Shown piece after piece: positions 51,214-62,804 of a stretch of 64,000 bases of DNA; position 1 is the first letter of the stretch, and every line of letters starts with the position of its first letter. Position numbers and translations under genes: made by a program. Source of the DNA: Parietaria judaica. Its lineage: Eukaryota; Streptophyta; Magnoliopsida; Rosales; Urticaceae. The DNA is taken from positions 13,406,606 to 13,470,605 of the forward strand of contig OX940865.1 in assembly GCA_954871525.1 (NCBI GenBank), given 5' to 3'. The notes beneath the pieces are model-generated. The model was not told the origin of the DNA. It saw only the letters and a list, made by a program, of their open reading frames with translations, and searched no databases.

Positions 51214-51566
51214 ATGGCGGAGTTGGACGAGGAAGACCAGGATTTGGCTCGGTTCCTGGAATCGGAGGTCCTCTCGCATGTCTCCGACGAGGAGGACGAC
51301 GAAGGCAGAGCCAAGAGACGCCGACGAGCCTCTGCCTCTGCCTCTCATCGCATCGATTCCGGCGTCTTCACCATCGTCCCTCCCGAGCTCTTCCCTCACA
51401 TCCTCAAGTTCCTCTCTTCCGAGGTACTCTCTCCTCTTCTCTTCTCCTCTCGTTTCCTTTCGCATTTCTGATCCTTGGTCTCTGTCAGTGCAGGATCTCG
51501 TATCGTGCTCTCTCGTCTGCAAATTTCTCAACTTTGCAGCCTCCGATGAATCCTTATGGCGTCGCT

Positions 51567-51606
<40 letters not shown>

Positions 51607-52816
51607 GTCTTCTGTGCGTAACCGAAGCTTTGCTTGCTAATCTTTTGCTTCTTCCTTCCCAGGTACTGCATGCGTTGGGGTCTTTTGCCGCCTTCGAACA
51701 AGCCTCGTCAGTGTCCTTGGAAGACGCTCTACATTCAGGTCCTTCATTGTTTCAACTCGTTTATTCTTAATGCGAGCTTATTGTTAGGATAATTCATGAA
51801 CTTAATCTCTTTCAAAAGAGCAGATTGGGTTTGTGAGTGTCGGCCAAATTTCCCGTTCGAAGTTCGTCGATTACGATCTTGGTCCGTAACTGGTTTTTAG
51901 TGTAATCTTTCGTCCACGTTGAACCCTTAATGTTGCCTGCAGCGTGATGAAGACGACATGGGAGAGTTTGTTAGGAGCTGTCCCGCTGAGTTTAAGGAGT
52001 ATTACATCCAGATGCAAGCTGCCAAGCGAAGCCAAGCGCCTCTTCCTTCTCAGGTTTCTTCTTCACTCACTCCGGCCTCGGCTATTCTTAGACACAAACA
52101 ACTTCCGATTATGTGGAAAGAGATGATCATAATCGTAGCGTTGATGTATTGAAGGTTATGGACGACCGCATGATCCTTGACAAGACCGTGGCGGATCAAG
52201 TGTCTTTGTGGAAAAGCAGTAGAGGGCTGACCGAAGAGGTGGTGATGGGGCATGCTTGTTCCGGAGTCACTTGCTCGTACAATCAAATTGGAGACGTGTT
52301 TGTCTGCGAGAAAACTGGGCATGTTCATGGTATATCTATCACACTGATATACAATTCCGTGTTGATATTCAATTTATGCCCTCAATTGACCGAGTTATAT
52401 GTATGTTGGGTGTTTCCAGTGTGCGATGATACGTGCAGAGATGCCGTTATGGATCCGACCAATGAGCTTCTGGTGTGCACAATATCGGGTCGCTGCTTTG
52501 ATAGGTTACTATCTCCAGCTGAAATGGAGCAAGACATAGTGAGTCAGTCAGCACTTGATTTTGTTGTGTTAATGTCTGGCCCATTGCTTATGGCAGCTCG
52601 AAATCTGCAGGAACAGCAACAGGGCGGAGCCGTGGACGAAGCAGAACCGTTCATGGGATCCGGTCGATTCGGTAAGAGACAAGTGATTGTGTGCTTGTGT
52701 TTGACGGATCTCGTCGGTTAATTGAAATATTGTTGTTGTTGGCAGCAAGAGCCTACTTGTTGGGGTACAATTGTGCGGATGAGAAGGAACTCAAAGCTGC
52801 GTTGAGGTTTTGCTGA
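51214..52816 (+). CDS. SKIP31: F-box protein SKIP31
   Basis: Eight exons (51214-51423, 51494-51567, 51663-51738, 51943-52053, 52155-52329, 52420-52538, 52611-52671, 52746-52816) give 298 residues. Features: an acidic N-terminus ([25 protein letters not shown]), a basic patch KRRRR, the F-box (about 54-95: [40 protein letters not shown]), then [26 protein letters not shown], a Cys/His-rich block ([37 protein letters not shown]) and the C-terminus [17 protein letters not shown] with [11 protein letters not shown]. The order agrees with Arabidopsis SKIP31, an SCF ubiquitin-ligase subunit linked to stress and jasmonate signalling. The start codon lies just outside the MULE-like unit, so its promoter probably includes the right TIR. 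Confidence 0.93.
51569..51602. repeat. (CT)n microsatellite abutting the intron 2 donor of SKIP31
   Basis: About 16 CT units begin right at the donor tt|gtctctct, so the conserved +3 to +6 donor bases are replaced by repeat sequence. Phase and homology (SLWRRL|YCMRWG) fix the junction at 51567/51568. Confidence 0.85.
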
Positions 52817-53882
52817 ACTCTGAAGACGCTAAATAATGTACTCAATAGTGTTGTATTAACGTCACGTATTGAAGTTGTTTATATATTTAGCTAGTAGCTA
52901 CATATGAAAAGTGTTTTAGGGCCTTCAAATACAGACCACTCGACGCGATAATTACATAAAAATATTTCATCGACTTCTCGAAGAACTTGCATAGGAAATG
53001 ACGGTTTTTGGAGAATGACTTGGCACAACCAAATACAAAGAATAAAGAATTCCAATTTTACTAGGTCTTGTAATTATTTTTTCTCGGTGTAATTGCGACA
53101 TTTGATATTTGTTGTTTCTCGATCGTCGTTTGAATGCTGCAACGTTTGGCTGTAAGTTGAAGCGCTATGACCAAACTCTACTCGTATAATTTTATTCACA
53201 ATTGTGAACTTTTTCTCTCTCGTCTGTAACGCTCGATCTCTCACTTTCTCGTGGATGCCTCCCCTCCATTTCGGAGTTTGTCGGCCCTCTGTGGCTCACC
53301 CTTTCCCTAGGATTGTATAGAAAAAACAGTTAGGCAACTCCTATTTTAAGGTTTGATTGCTCAATTCGTTTAATCTGTTCAGGTTATTAAAGAGAAAAGA
53401 GATGAAAAACGTATCTGGGCACTTATGTTTTTCCGAAACGGATTTTCCGACTTCTGGCTTTCGAGCTTTTGCAACCCCGGAAATGTTTTTTCTATTTAAT
53501 CTCATTTGCAATTCTAGAATACGTCCTTTGCCACCTACAAAAAGAGTTTTTGTAGAAAGTGGATTAGAAAAGTTGTGATTTTCATTCATGAATTGAGTAT
53601 TTACCACTCTAATTACAATAAAAATAAATTGTGGTAAAAATATCAAAACTATAAAACACTCACTAAGCTATACAATATTCAACAGTTTTTGACCTTCTAC
53701 AAATTACAAAGTAAAATTCGAATAAGTATTCTCGAGAACTGAAAATATTTATCAAGATTTCTTTAAAAAAAAATTGAGTGTAAAATATAAATTCACATTT
53801 TCTGAAAAGAAAACCGTAAATTCAATTTAATTATCCTAAATCGTCATCGTTCTCTCTAAGCTATAAACTCATTTTCTCACTT

Positions 53883-53885
<3 letters not shown>
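52817..53885. other. Intergenic DNA between SKIP31 and PHF5A
   Basis: SKIP31 3' untranslated region, then AT-rich sequence with no recognisable gene. Confidence 0.45.

Positions 53886-53914
<29 letters not shown>
53886..53914. repeat. (CT)n microsatellite in the presumed PHF5A leader
   Basis: About 14 CT units just before a probable 5' untranslated exon (about 53915-53983, ending tttcaag|gtatgc). Confidence 0.8.
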
Positions 53915-53916
<2 letters not shown>

Positions 53917-55100
53917 AGCTCAGTGCTCGACTGAAACCTTCACAAGGCGAGTCACGACTAAGGTGCAGCACTGCGTTTCAAGGTATGCAACAAATTCCAA
54001 CTCTCATGAATCCCGAGTTTGTGGATCCGTGGCTTCTTGTCTTTCTCGTAGTCTCAGATTTTTGGTTAGAAGAGCTTGTCTTCCTCGGCGAATCGAACGC
54101 AGAGCCATAACTAAGCAATATAAACATATGCGGTTTCATAGTCATTTCTGTTTGAAGCCATGGACACCAACTGTTTGACATAATTTCTGATTGTGTGTAG
54201 AACTGAAGAGTATTGTGTGAATATAGAAAGAAACTAAGTTTGATTGTGTAAACAGACTTCTTGGGATCCTATTACTTGGCTTGGATTACATCTTAGTGAA
54301 CAAATCTTATGTGTGTAAATTTAAGCTATTGTAAAGGCTTATTTTAGGCGGACGTCTTGTGGCGTTTGAGGCTTAAGCCTTCATAGAAAAAATATGAATT
54401 GTTTTAAAATAATATATAGAATAAGTATTAAATAATAGCATACTTTTCAATCTTAATAAGTCTCAAAAATAGCACCTGGCTAAAACACACATAAACACTC
54501 AATAACTGTTCAACTAGGAAAACAGTAATAATAGCTCAAAAAGGTTTGCAAAGAGAGATTTCGATCATTGGCGAACACATGCCTTGTTTTTTTAATTTTT
54601 TTTATGGTAAGTATATTTCGGTTGTTTTGTACATCGTAGAGCTCGAACCCTGCACCTCGAGAATACAAACTCAAATATTGAACCAATGTTATACTTGTCC
54701 ATCATCATTACTTGGTTTCTGCTTATTTCGCCATAGCTCATGTTCATGTAGTTCTTATGGTAAATATTTAATAAGTTTTTAGCTTTAATCTGCTAACCAT
54801 CGTGCATGGAAAGTTGACGATATGGGCTGGAAACAGCTCAAACAATCGAACTAGAATATCTCGCGAAAACTTTTGGGTAATTGGTCCAAAATCTAAACCC
54901 AAAACTAACCAAAGCCTTACATAGTTAAATAACTCAATTACTATAATAAAACATAATTGAAAGACATCAATTAAACATAGATAAGTCACAGAACTTGACA
55001 ATAACATGTAATTTCTCTTATGATTGTCATTTGTTAAATAACGTGATCCATCTCCTTCTTGTCTCCGCAGATAGATCGTTGACATATTCAGAGTGTCAAC

Positions 55101-55500
55101 ATGGCTAAGCATCATCCCGATCTGATCATGTGCCGGAAGCAGCCGGGAATCGCCATTGGGCGGCTCTGCGAAAAGTGCGATGGAAAATGTGTGGTCTGTG
55201 ACTCCTATGTGCGTCCCTGCACCCTTGTGCGCGTCTGCGACGAATGCAACTATGGATCCTTTCAGGTACATCTTTCACCTTGGCCCCACAATATTCAAAA
55301 TATATAAATCCTCTTCCGCCACTGCTTTTCAGGGACGTTGCGTCATCTGCGGAGGAGTTGGGATCTCCGACGCATACTACTGTAAGGAGTGCACGCAGCA
55401 GGAGAAGGACCGCGACGGATGCCCCAAGATTGTCAACTTGGGAAGCGCCAAGACGGATTTGTTCTACGAACGCAAGAAATATGGTTTCAAGAAACGCTGA
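55101..55500 (+). CDS. PHF5A: PHD finger-like domain protein 5A (SF3b subunit)
   Basis: Exons 55101-55265 and 55333-55500 join across a 67-base intron to give exactly 110 residues, the universal length of this family. Thirteen cysteines (11, 23, 26, 30, 33, 40, 46, 49, 58, 61, 72, 75, 85) form the three-zinc knot: [46 protein letters not shown]. The protein (yeast Rds3, also SF3b14b) sits in the SF3b part of U2 snRNP, where it helps form the branch-point adenosine pocket. A probable 5' untranslated exon ends at about 53983 and its long intron closes with ctccgcag at about 55070, 31 bases before the ATG. The sequence is essentially invariant across eukaryotes, so the identification is firm. 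Confidence 0.97.
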
Positions 55501-56127
55501 TAAATGTTGTTTGCTCAACTCCGATGGTATGAAAAAATGTAGTTCTGGTATAAGATAGCTCAAGTGAGAAAGGGTCTTATTACGTTGCGTCCGGTACTCT
55601 TGGTCGATTAAACTGGTTTTGTTCAATCTCTAAAATGTATCAGTTGTGTGTTGAAACCGTGTAAACATTTGCAAATCTATTATTATATGGTATCATCATT
55701 TCTTTAGAAATGGTGCTATCACTTAAAGCCCTAATTGAACCCAAAGCTTCGAATAATCGATCTAAATGAAATGTCCGGTCACATCCGCTTTGGAGCGCAA
55801 GTGAGAGTTTGTCGGGCACGTGCATGTTGAGTCATCTCTTTTATCTTCTTACTTTGCACCAGCTCAATTTTTTTAACCTAATAAGTAAAATAAAACTATT
55901 ATGTTGGATAATCTCAATCATATTATTAAAAATTCGATCGGATGTTTTCATAGTTCATCAAAATTAAAGTTTTTACTTTTTGCAGATAAAATTGATTGTG
56001 TTGTGTTGTGTTTGTGTGTGAGGATGAGGAAACTTTTAATCACTAATTTGACGAAATGAAGGACTTGATCCGATCCCAAAAGGCAATATCTTGAAACTGG
56101 AGGGCAGAAGTGGTAATTGACCGAGTC
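55501..56127. other. PHF5A 3' region and intergenic DNA
   Basis: AT-rich, nothing recognised apart from the promoter of the next gene. Confidence 0.45.
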
Positions 56128-56133
56128 CACGTG
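56128..56133. promoter_or_regulatory. G-box (CACGTG) upstream of the glycine-rich protein gene
   Basis: The core CACGTG sits in gtccacgtggcgtg, about 85 bases before a TATA-like element. G-boxes bind plant bZIP and bHLH factors, often in stress or light response. Functional use is inferred. Confidence 0.5.
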
Positions 56134-56211
56134 GCGTGCGGGCGGCTGATGGGATTGGTGAACGCGCTCTTCACGCGTTATTTCAGATTCACGTCTCTCT
56201 CTCTCCCTCTG

Positions 56212-56219
56212 TATATAAT
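56212..56219 (+). promoter_or_regulatory. TATA-like box of the glycine-rich protein gene
   Basis: The sequence tatataat follows a CT-rich stretch, about 290 bases before the ATG; a 5' untranslated intron may account for the long leader (donor-like site near 56270, taaag|gtatcg). Confidence 0.5.
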
Positions 56220-56506
56220 ATCTACAATACTCGCTTCTCTCTGTAACGACGACCGACTTCGCTTGCTAAAGGTATCGCTTTCTTCTTCTCGATCTCTTCG
56301 TCTCTCTCATTCCATTCCAGCTTTCCTTCGATTTCTTTGTCTCTGCAAATTCGTTTGGATCTTGCGAGTTCTGTGTTTGTATTTAGGCTTTCTGTTAGCC
56401 TTGCAACTGCGAACGATTTGATCAGAAATAATTGAATAATCGAGTTAGAGAATTGGCGGCGGTGATCCCTGATCCGAGTGATTCTCCAGTTTTGCAGTAC
56501 AAGAAA

Positions 56507-57152
56507 ATGGGAGGAGGAAAGGACCATCACGATGAGGAGCGCGAGAGAGGGCTTCTCGGCAACCTCGCACAAGGGTTTGTTCAGGGACAAGGACACGGCC
56601 ATGGCTACGGCCACGCACCCGCGCCGTACCCCCCACCTCCGCAAGGCTACGGTCCCCCGCCGCCTCACGGCTACGCTCCCCCGGCGCCGCACGGTTACGC
56701 CCCGCCTCAAGGGTTCCCTCCCGCGGGATACCCGCCTCCCGGTTACGGTGCACCGCCGCCTTCGTCTTCTCATCACTCCGGTATGATATGTTCTCTCACC
56801 GGAGCTTGAATAGCCGACATTATCCCGATATCCTGATCGATGACCGTTGTGTGTCTGTTTTTTTGCAGGGCACGGAGGAGGCATGGGAGCAATTCTAGCG
56901 GGAGGTGCTGCTGCTGCGGCCGCCGCCTACGGGGCCAACCATCTCATGCACGGCAGTCACGCCAGCCACGGCGGTCACGGAGGCTACGGTATGCCTGCTC
57001 CGTTCGGGTCCCACATGCCTCACCACGGCGGGGGAAAGTTCAAGCACCACGGCGGCGGGAAATTCAAGCACCACGGGGGCAAGTTCAAGCACGGGAAGCA
57101 CGGCAAGTTCGGGAAGCACGGTGGCGGCGGGATGTTCAAGAAGTGGAAGTGA
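56507..57152 (+). CDS. Glycine-rich protein A3-like
   Basis: Exons 56507-56780 and 56869-57152 give 185 residues. The N-terminal MGGGKDHHDEERERGLLGNL then AQGFV is followed by a Pro/Gly/Tyr region (about 30-88) of repeated YPPPPQGYGPPPPHGYAPPA type, then ILAGGAAAAAAAYGANHLMH, an alanine-rich hydrophobic stretch, and a His/Gly/Lys repeat tail (HHGGGKFKHHGGGKFKHHGG). This matches plant glycine-rich protein A3 (XYPPX-repeat proteins), whose function is poorly known; roles at membranes and in stress are proposed. No signal peptide is evident. High GC creates many long shadow frames. The frame starting at 56432 is open upstream of this ATG, but the MGGGKD start is the family's. Confidence 0.88.
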
Positions 57153-59071
57153 TTGACCACGGAGTTTGACTAACAATAAACGAGGAGTGCTTAGGCTTTG
57201 TTCAGCACTCTCGTATTAAGCTTTTTTTGCGTACTTGCTTTCTGGATTGTTTATATTTCTGTAAGTGTGTTTACTTTTTGGAACTTTATTATCGATAACT
57301 ATACGTCATTTTGTCTAATGTATTTCATCGCATAACAAGTATAATATCTTCAACTAGTGCTCATTAAAGTTGTAAATACTGTCAATGGATTGTTGTTTTT
57401 GTTTTTGTTTTTTTATGAAAATGGAATACTTGATTTCGACCAATATTAAGATTCCCTGAAGGGTTTTATTCGATTGATAGTATGGCTTAGAATCGTTGAG
57501 ATGTTGCGTTCCATTCTTAGTAAAAGGAGAAAGCTTTTAACTTTAAGCAAAGAGATTGGAATCTTTGATTGAGACTTGAATAAACAACTCAATCCACTCT
57601 CGATCAATCTATTGAAGTGTCAAATTCAGACGCGTTTAGCTTCAATCTCATTTACTTTTAACGCAGAGAACTTTGGGTTTAATTCGATCATTTGTAAAAA
57701 AAAATACATCCAAGTAAGTTGAAAATACATTGTTTTACACTCTACATTCATGTGCAAAGATGACCCCCATGAGGTGCCAATTCTGTAAGGATATTTCTGG
57801 CTCGGCCGGCTCATGACGTGGGGCATCGGAAAGCGGATGATCCTCCTCGGGCGCAATAAAATGTCTTTTTATGCGCTATTTGAATAAAATAAAAAACGAT
57901 AATAGTATTATGGATGAAGATTAAATCTCTTTAAGATATTTTTTTTGTACCGTAAACAAAGAGTCCAACTAGGTCCAAAATCAAATTTAGGTCTTAAACA
58001 GAGTTTTTTTTAACAAGCGGTTCTTGATCAAATAATAGGGTCTAAGTCATTTTAAGAGTAAAACTAATACCAAAAACCCTATTAAACACCCCTCACAAGA
58101 ACGAAAGGAAGGAAGGATCTACCATTTATCGATATAACTATTGACTTGACTAGTTAATAACAACACACACTACTACTATTTAACTATAATACTATATATA
58201 TAAATAACTGTTGGCTGTATCATTAAACTCCTATAGTGTATATCTTCCTCAACTGTGTTTCCAATCGTGTTGACTGCATAATGGGTGAACACGACACGAA
58301 CACAATAACACGGTGGGACCGAATTAAACACGAATGACGAGTTAAAAATTGCATACTATGCATTTAATATTGTTTAGTTTAAGTGTTTTAATACTTGTTT
58401 ATATGAAATTTATGTTTTATATTTTATTAATTACGATGTTCAATTGATTAAGAAAATTATTATTAAATTATAAAATCTTAGATTGTATAATTATATAAAT
58501 TAATTTAAATGAGTGTAAATTGAATTAATTTCTATTTTAAAATAGTTGAGTCTGTAAAATAAGCTAAACGAGTACACATGATAAACACAGTTAATAAATG
58601 AGAAGGTTTTGGGTCTCATCTTCTAACATGATTAATAAATGTGGCAAGTCTGAGTGTACATAAAATAATAATAAAAAACGTCTAAGACCCGACACGAACA
58701 CAACACGAGATACGAATTGCCACCCGTAATCAAAATAAATGTAATTTCTAATTGTAAGTGATTTGGTATAGCAATTAATGTGTGTCGTTTCCTCTAAAAA
58801 AAGGAAGGGAAAAAAAGTGTCGTTTAAGTGATAAACTCATATGTAGTATTACGATTCCAGGCCCAGCCCAATTATAACATCATATTCTCTGGCTTTCCTA
58901 CACAAACATGTGTCTTGGACTCATAAATATTATACATACACAAACAAAATTCATATTTTATTTATTTATTTATCCAAAATTCAAATGTTATATTTGAATT
59001 ACAAAGAAAGCAACAACATTTAGATCGTTTTTATATTAGATATATTATCACAAGGAGTTTATTCGGATATG
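57153..59071. other. Intergenic DNA with a dispersed repeat at about 58270-58735
   Basis: The repeat begins near gaacacgacacgaacaca and ends acacgaacacaacacga with gaattgccaccc; its AT-rich body follows that at 13075-13500. A terminus reading cacccnta next to tandem cacgacacgaacac words is usual for small plant hAT elements. No gene seen. Confidence 0.45.
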
Positions 59072-59080
59072 TAATTAAAT

Positions 59081-60583
59081 GGGAGCTTAAGATAATTAGC
59101 CATCTTAATGTTTTGAAATTGTTAAAATAGCCGTTGTTTAGTTAATTTTGTGACATAGCCAATAAACCACATTAACTAATATAAAATGACTAATCTACCC
59201 TTATTATTAATAATAATTAATATTAAAACTTAAATTATAAAATTTATTTTAATAATTAATAATTATTACGAATTTATTTTATTTTTTTTAAAAAATAATA
59301 AAATAATAAATTAGGAATATTTGAATTCCAAATTTAAAAATAAAGTTCAAATTTCAAATTTAAATATAAAAAACGTTTTTCACTTTTTAAAATAAAAATT
59401 CAAATTTCTTAACAAAAAATAATTTCAATAAACCATATTAATATTTTAAAATAATTTAAATTAAAAAAACATTAACCAAATTAACAATTCTATTTAACAA
59501 ATAAACCAATAAACCTACCTTTACAATTCGAATTAACATACATTTTCAAGAATAAACCAATAAACCTACATTTATCTTTCGAATTACATATATTTACAAG
59601 TCGAATTAACACACATATACACGACTTAACATACATATTAACACAAAATTAACAATGACAAATACAAAATTAACACGAATAAACAAAACAAAACAAAAAA
59701 AACTCCGTCCCTTGGAGTAGCCCAACCGTCCCCGTCATGTACGGTTTTCTTCGACTCGCCGCTATAGTCGGTGACGTCCTTAATCACACTCCAAGAAATA
59801 AACTCGATATCGAAAACAAGCGTCGAGTTTGGCGGGACCAAATGAGGAAATCCCGTGAAATTGAAGCTTACCGGAAATCGGATCATGAAATTAATTGAGG
59901 GGTTTTAATCTCTTTGGCAAGGGCTTCAAAACTCCCAATCTAATTTCATGATCGGAGACGAACTCCGGCGACCAGAGGCGGTGGACGACGGCGGTGATGG
60001 CGCGGAACACCTCCACCGAACACTAGAAGGCCTCCCGAACATGAATCCGGTGTTAGTTTTTCCAAAATCAAACTCTTTCGGGATAAATCTTAAATCGTGC
60101 AACCGGAACTTACCGTGATTATTCTGATCAAAACCTGCAACTTATGGTCACAATTCACCTATCAATAGCTTCGTCACGTCAAGACCTTTCCAACGGGACC
60201 AAATTTGAGTAAATCGGAGTTTCAGAGAGGGAGTTATGAGTGTTTGAAGTTCTTGATGAGAGAGAAAACGGGAGAAAGAGAGTTGCGAAAATGGAGGAGA
60301 GAGAAAGATGATTTGATTGATATATGAGAGAGGAGATAATTTTGGGTATAGCTTTTCAAATTTGTTACAAAATTATTCCTAAAATCATGCATAATTAATA
60401 AAAAATAAAAAAGTAATTATTTTAAAAATAAAAAACGAATTTTTATAGGTAGGGGCAATTTTGGTACGGAGAAATTAGTTTTCAATGCCACATCACCTTG
60501 ATTGGCTATTTTAATAATTAAAACCACACGTTTGATAAATGTAAATTTAAATGTTAAAAGATGGTTATCTACTACTATTTCTC
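59081..60583. mobile_element. MULE-like element (1,503 bp) with captured FKBP fragment
   Basis: A perfect 9-bp direct repeat taattaaat flanks it (59072-59080 and 60584-60592). The TIRs are diverged: left gggagcttaagataattagc, catctt, gttaaaatagcc; right ggctattttaataatt, aaagatggttatcta, ctatttctc. AT-rich arms (59090-59640 and 60340-60583) enclose a GC-richer core (59700-60330) with an exon fragment on the minus strand. No transposase. Confidence 0.75.
59703..59865 (-). pseudogene. Captured FKBP62/65-like (ROF) exon fragment
   Basis: The minus strand reads LVPPNSTLVFDIEFISWSVI, KDVT, SKKTVHDGDGWATPRDG. This resembles the end of one FKBP domain and the linker into the next in plant multi-FKBP peptidyl-prolyl isomerases (VPPNATLxFDVELLSWxxVKD, then KKILKEGEGWxxPxD). 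The downstream block EVLVKYEARL is replaced by FFVLFC and the AT-rich arm. Only about 55 residues remain, so it is not functional. Confidence 0.6.
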
Positions 60584-60694
60584 TAATTAAATTTAGATTA
60601 GTTACGCTATTATTTCCTCTTTCGGTAAGTGAAACTAATTATACCAAACTCAGTTCGTTATGTCTCGAAACTATGTTTTAGTGTACTTTTTTTT

Positions 60695-60697
<3 letters not shown>

Positions 60698-60732
<35 letters not shown>
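60698..60732. repeat. (TA)n microsatellite at the 3' end of the LINE remnant
   Basis: About 17 TA units directly follow the 3' end of the minus-strand LINE piece, where a poly(A) or simple-repeat tail is expected. Confidence 0.85.
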
Positions 60733-60736
<4 letters not shown>

Positions 60737-60744
60737 AAACAGAA

Positions 60745-61915
60745 TACTTCTCATTAAGCCAAAATGAGGGATAAATTCCTTTGAAAGACGTGTACAAGCC
60801 ACCCCGGGCATTCTCTCGACCACATGTCGGGGATTGAATCCGCTAGGCGGATTTTAGCTATCCTATTGGCAATTTCGTTGCACTCCCTCGGAATCCAACG
60901 ACATCCATCACTAAGAGCTTCTTCCGCCAACAAGATACCGATCTCCGCGATTATCGAGCTTGGAGGCTACTCCGCTTCCTCCCATGACGAGATGGAAAGC
61001 TTTGAGACAATCGGTTTCCACCCCGGCTACCCTCCACCTTTGGTCCCGAGCAAACTTAAGGCCATGCAGGATAGCTTGACATTCCGCCGTCACCGAAGAG
61101 TCGACATTCAACGAAAGTCGCGCCGTAAAGCCAACAAGTTCACCTCGATGGTTTCTCACAATACCACCGAACGCCGCTCTCCCCGAAGTCTTCTCCCATG
61201 CTGCATCCACGGAAAGGATGAGATCCCCAAACGCCGGAGCCACCCACGCCGTTTGCCTAACCGGTTTGCTCCCCGATACATCCTCCGAGATATGGTTACT
61301 CTCCTTGAAGCTAGCAAACCAACATGCCACTTTCTCAACCCATTCCGACGGCTTATGATCTTTATGTTCAAAGAGGCTTGAGTTGCGGTTGGACCATTCC
61401 GCCCACAAGAGACCACAAAAGAGCTCAAGGTCCGTCGGTGCGAGTGTGTCGAGCGCTCGCAAACAAATCTCCTTTAGAGGAGATGGTCCCGTCTTCTCCA
61501 CCCACCTATGCAAGGACGAGGAAGCCCATATCGCATGGGCACTTTCACATCCCCACACCGTGTGGAGTGCATCCTCTGGAAAGGCTCCACAAAGCTTGCA
61601 AAAGGGAGGCAAGGAATCCCTCTCCCTCTAAGCGCCCCAAAGGTCGAGAGAGAATCAAACCAAGCACGCCAAACAAGGTGTTTGACTTTGGGGGTATATG
61701 GAGCCCCCACAAATTCTTCCACCACTTTGGAACCCGACCACACGACCTCGATGGTCCGCTCACATTGGCTGCCATCGCAAGGCGATATCCCGAGCGCACC
61801 GAGTAAATCCCATCCTCCTCAAAGTGCCAAACCCACCGGTCAACAAGGTTTGAGGAGCCGAGGGGAATTTTGAGGACGGCTTGCGCATCGAAGAGGGTCA
61901 AAAGCTCCGAAACAA
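60745..61915 (-). mobile_element. 5'-truncated, frameshifted LINE (non-LTR retrotransposon) end
   Basis: Reading the minus strand across several frames gives the C-terminal part of plant LINE ORF2: LKIPLGSSNLVDRWVWHFEE then DGIYSVRSGYRLA; the zf-RVT region with KVKHLVWRAWFDSLSTFGAL, CKLCG and EDALHTVWGCESAHAIW; and an RNase H domain (LSVDAAWEKTSGRAAFGGIV then RNHRGELVGF, SSVTAECQAILHGLKFA, ETDCLKAFHLV). After another shift it ends with WIPRECNEIANRIAKIRL. At least three frame changes break it. The reverse-transcriptase core is missing, as is usual for 5'-truncated insertions. Confidence 0.85.
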
Positions 61916-62746
61916 GATCATGATTTTATTGATACTATTTAAAGTTTAAACCATACAAATGAAAGCTATTCATTTCTTTTAGCAGGCATTTGGATATCAT
62001 AGGATTATGGACTGAACTTCCTCGTGGGATTACCACCAAGCTACTTGGTGTCTTACGGACGGTACCTATTAGACCCGTGAATTATGTGGGCAGCCAGCGG
62101 GTAATTCGGTTTTGGTGGGACTGCGCGGGTATTCGTCGCACTCGCACCAAAGGAAACCATTTTTCTTGAATTGTATATAGTCTTCAAATTCTATTTTTGA
62201 CAAAAAATTCTTTACTTTTTTTTTTTTCAATTTATTCGTATTAAATCATTCTTAAAAACCCTCAAAAACATCATCCTTGGGAGAAATTTGATATTTTGTT
62301 TTTTAGTGATATCTAATTTATTTATTTTACAAAAAAAAGTCTATCGTGTACTCATTGTTTTTTCTTTATGTTTTTAAAATTAATTTGAGATAATCGTTGA
62401 TTTTAAAAATCTTATGAAAATTCTATCAGTTTGCTTGTACCGTTCTCGATATGTTTGTAACCTTAACTTGTGATTGGTTTGCGGTTTGCGGTTTGCGGCG
62501 GAGCCACGTTGATATATATGGTGCCTACGCTGCAGCTCAGTGTATTTTAAATAAATTTGATATGAAATAGTTTGTAGCCTAATTGGCATACGCCACATTA
62601 GGTCATAAGTCTCAACAGACAAAAAATTAATTTCATTTGTGTTTTTTTTTTTAAATACTAATGCGTTTCATATTTGCAATTTCGAATACTTTTACGATTA
62701 TTTTCATTTCTGTTCATGTCGCCTTAATCAATCAAAATTTTAATAC

Positions 62747-62750
<4 letters not shown>
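61916..62750. other. Intergenic DNA
   Basis: A GC-richer patch at 62040-62160 (tgggattaccaccaagctac and surroundings) has no reading frame I recognise. The rest is AT-rich. Confidence 0.4.

Positions 62751-62801
<51 letters not shown>
62751..62801. repeat. (TA)n microsatellite
   Basis: About 25 TA units immediately left of the hAT-like element. A second TA tract (63545-63571) lies immediately right of it, suggesting insertion into a TA repeat or slippage of TA-rich target copies. Confidence 0.9.

Positions 62802-62804
<3 letters not shown>

Noticed and set aside
60824..61873. Plus-strand frames opposite the LINE remnant
   Set aside because: The minus strand carries clear LINE zf-RVT and RNase H blocks; these are shadows.
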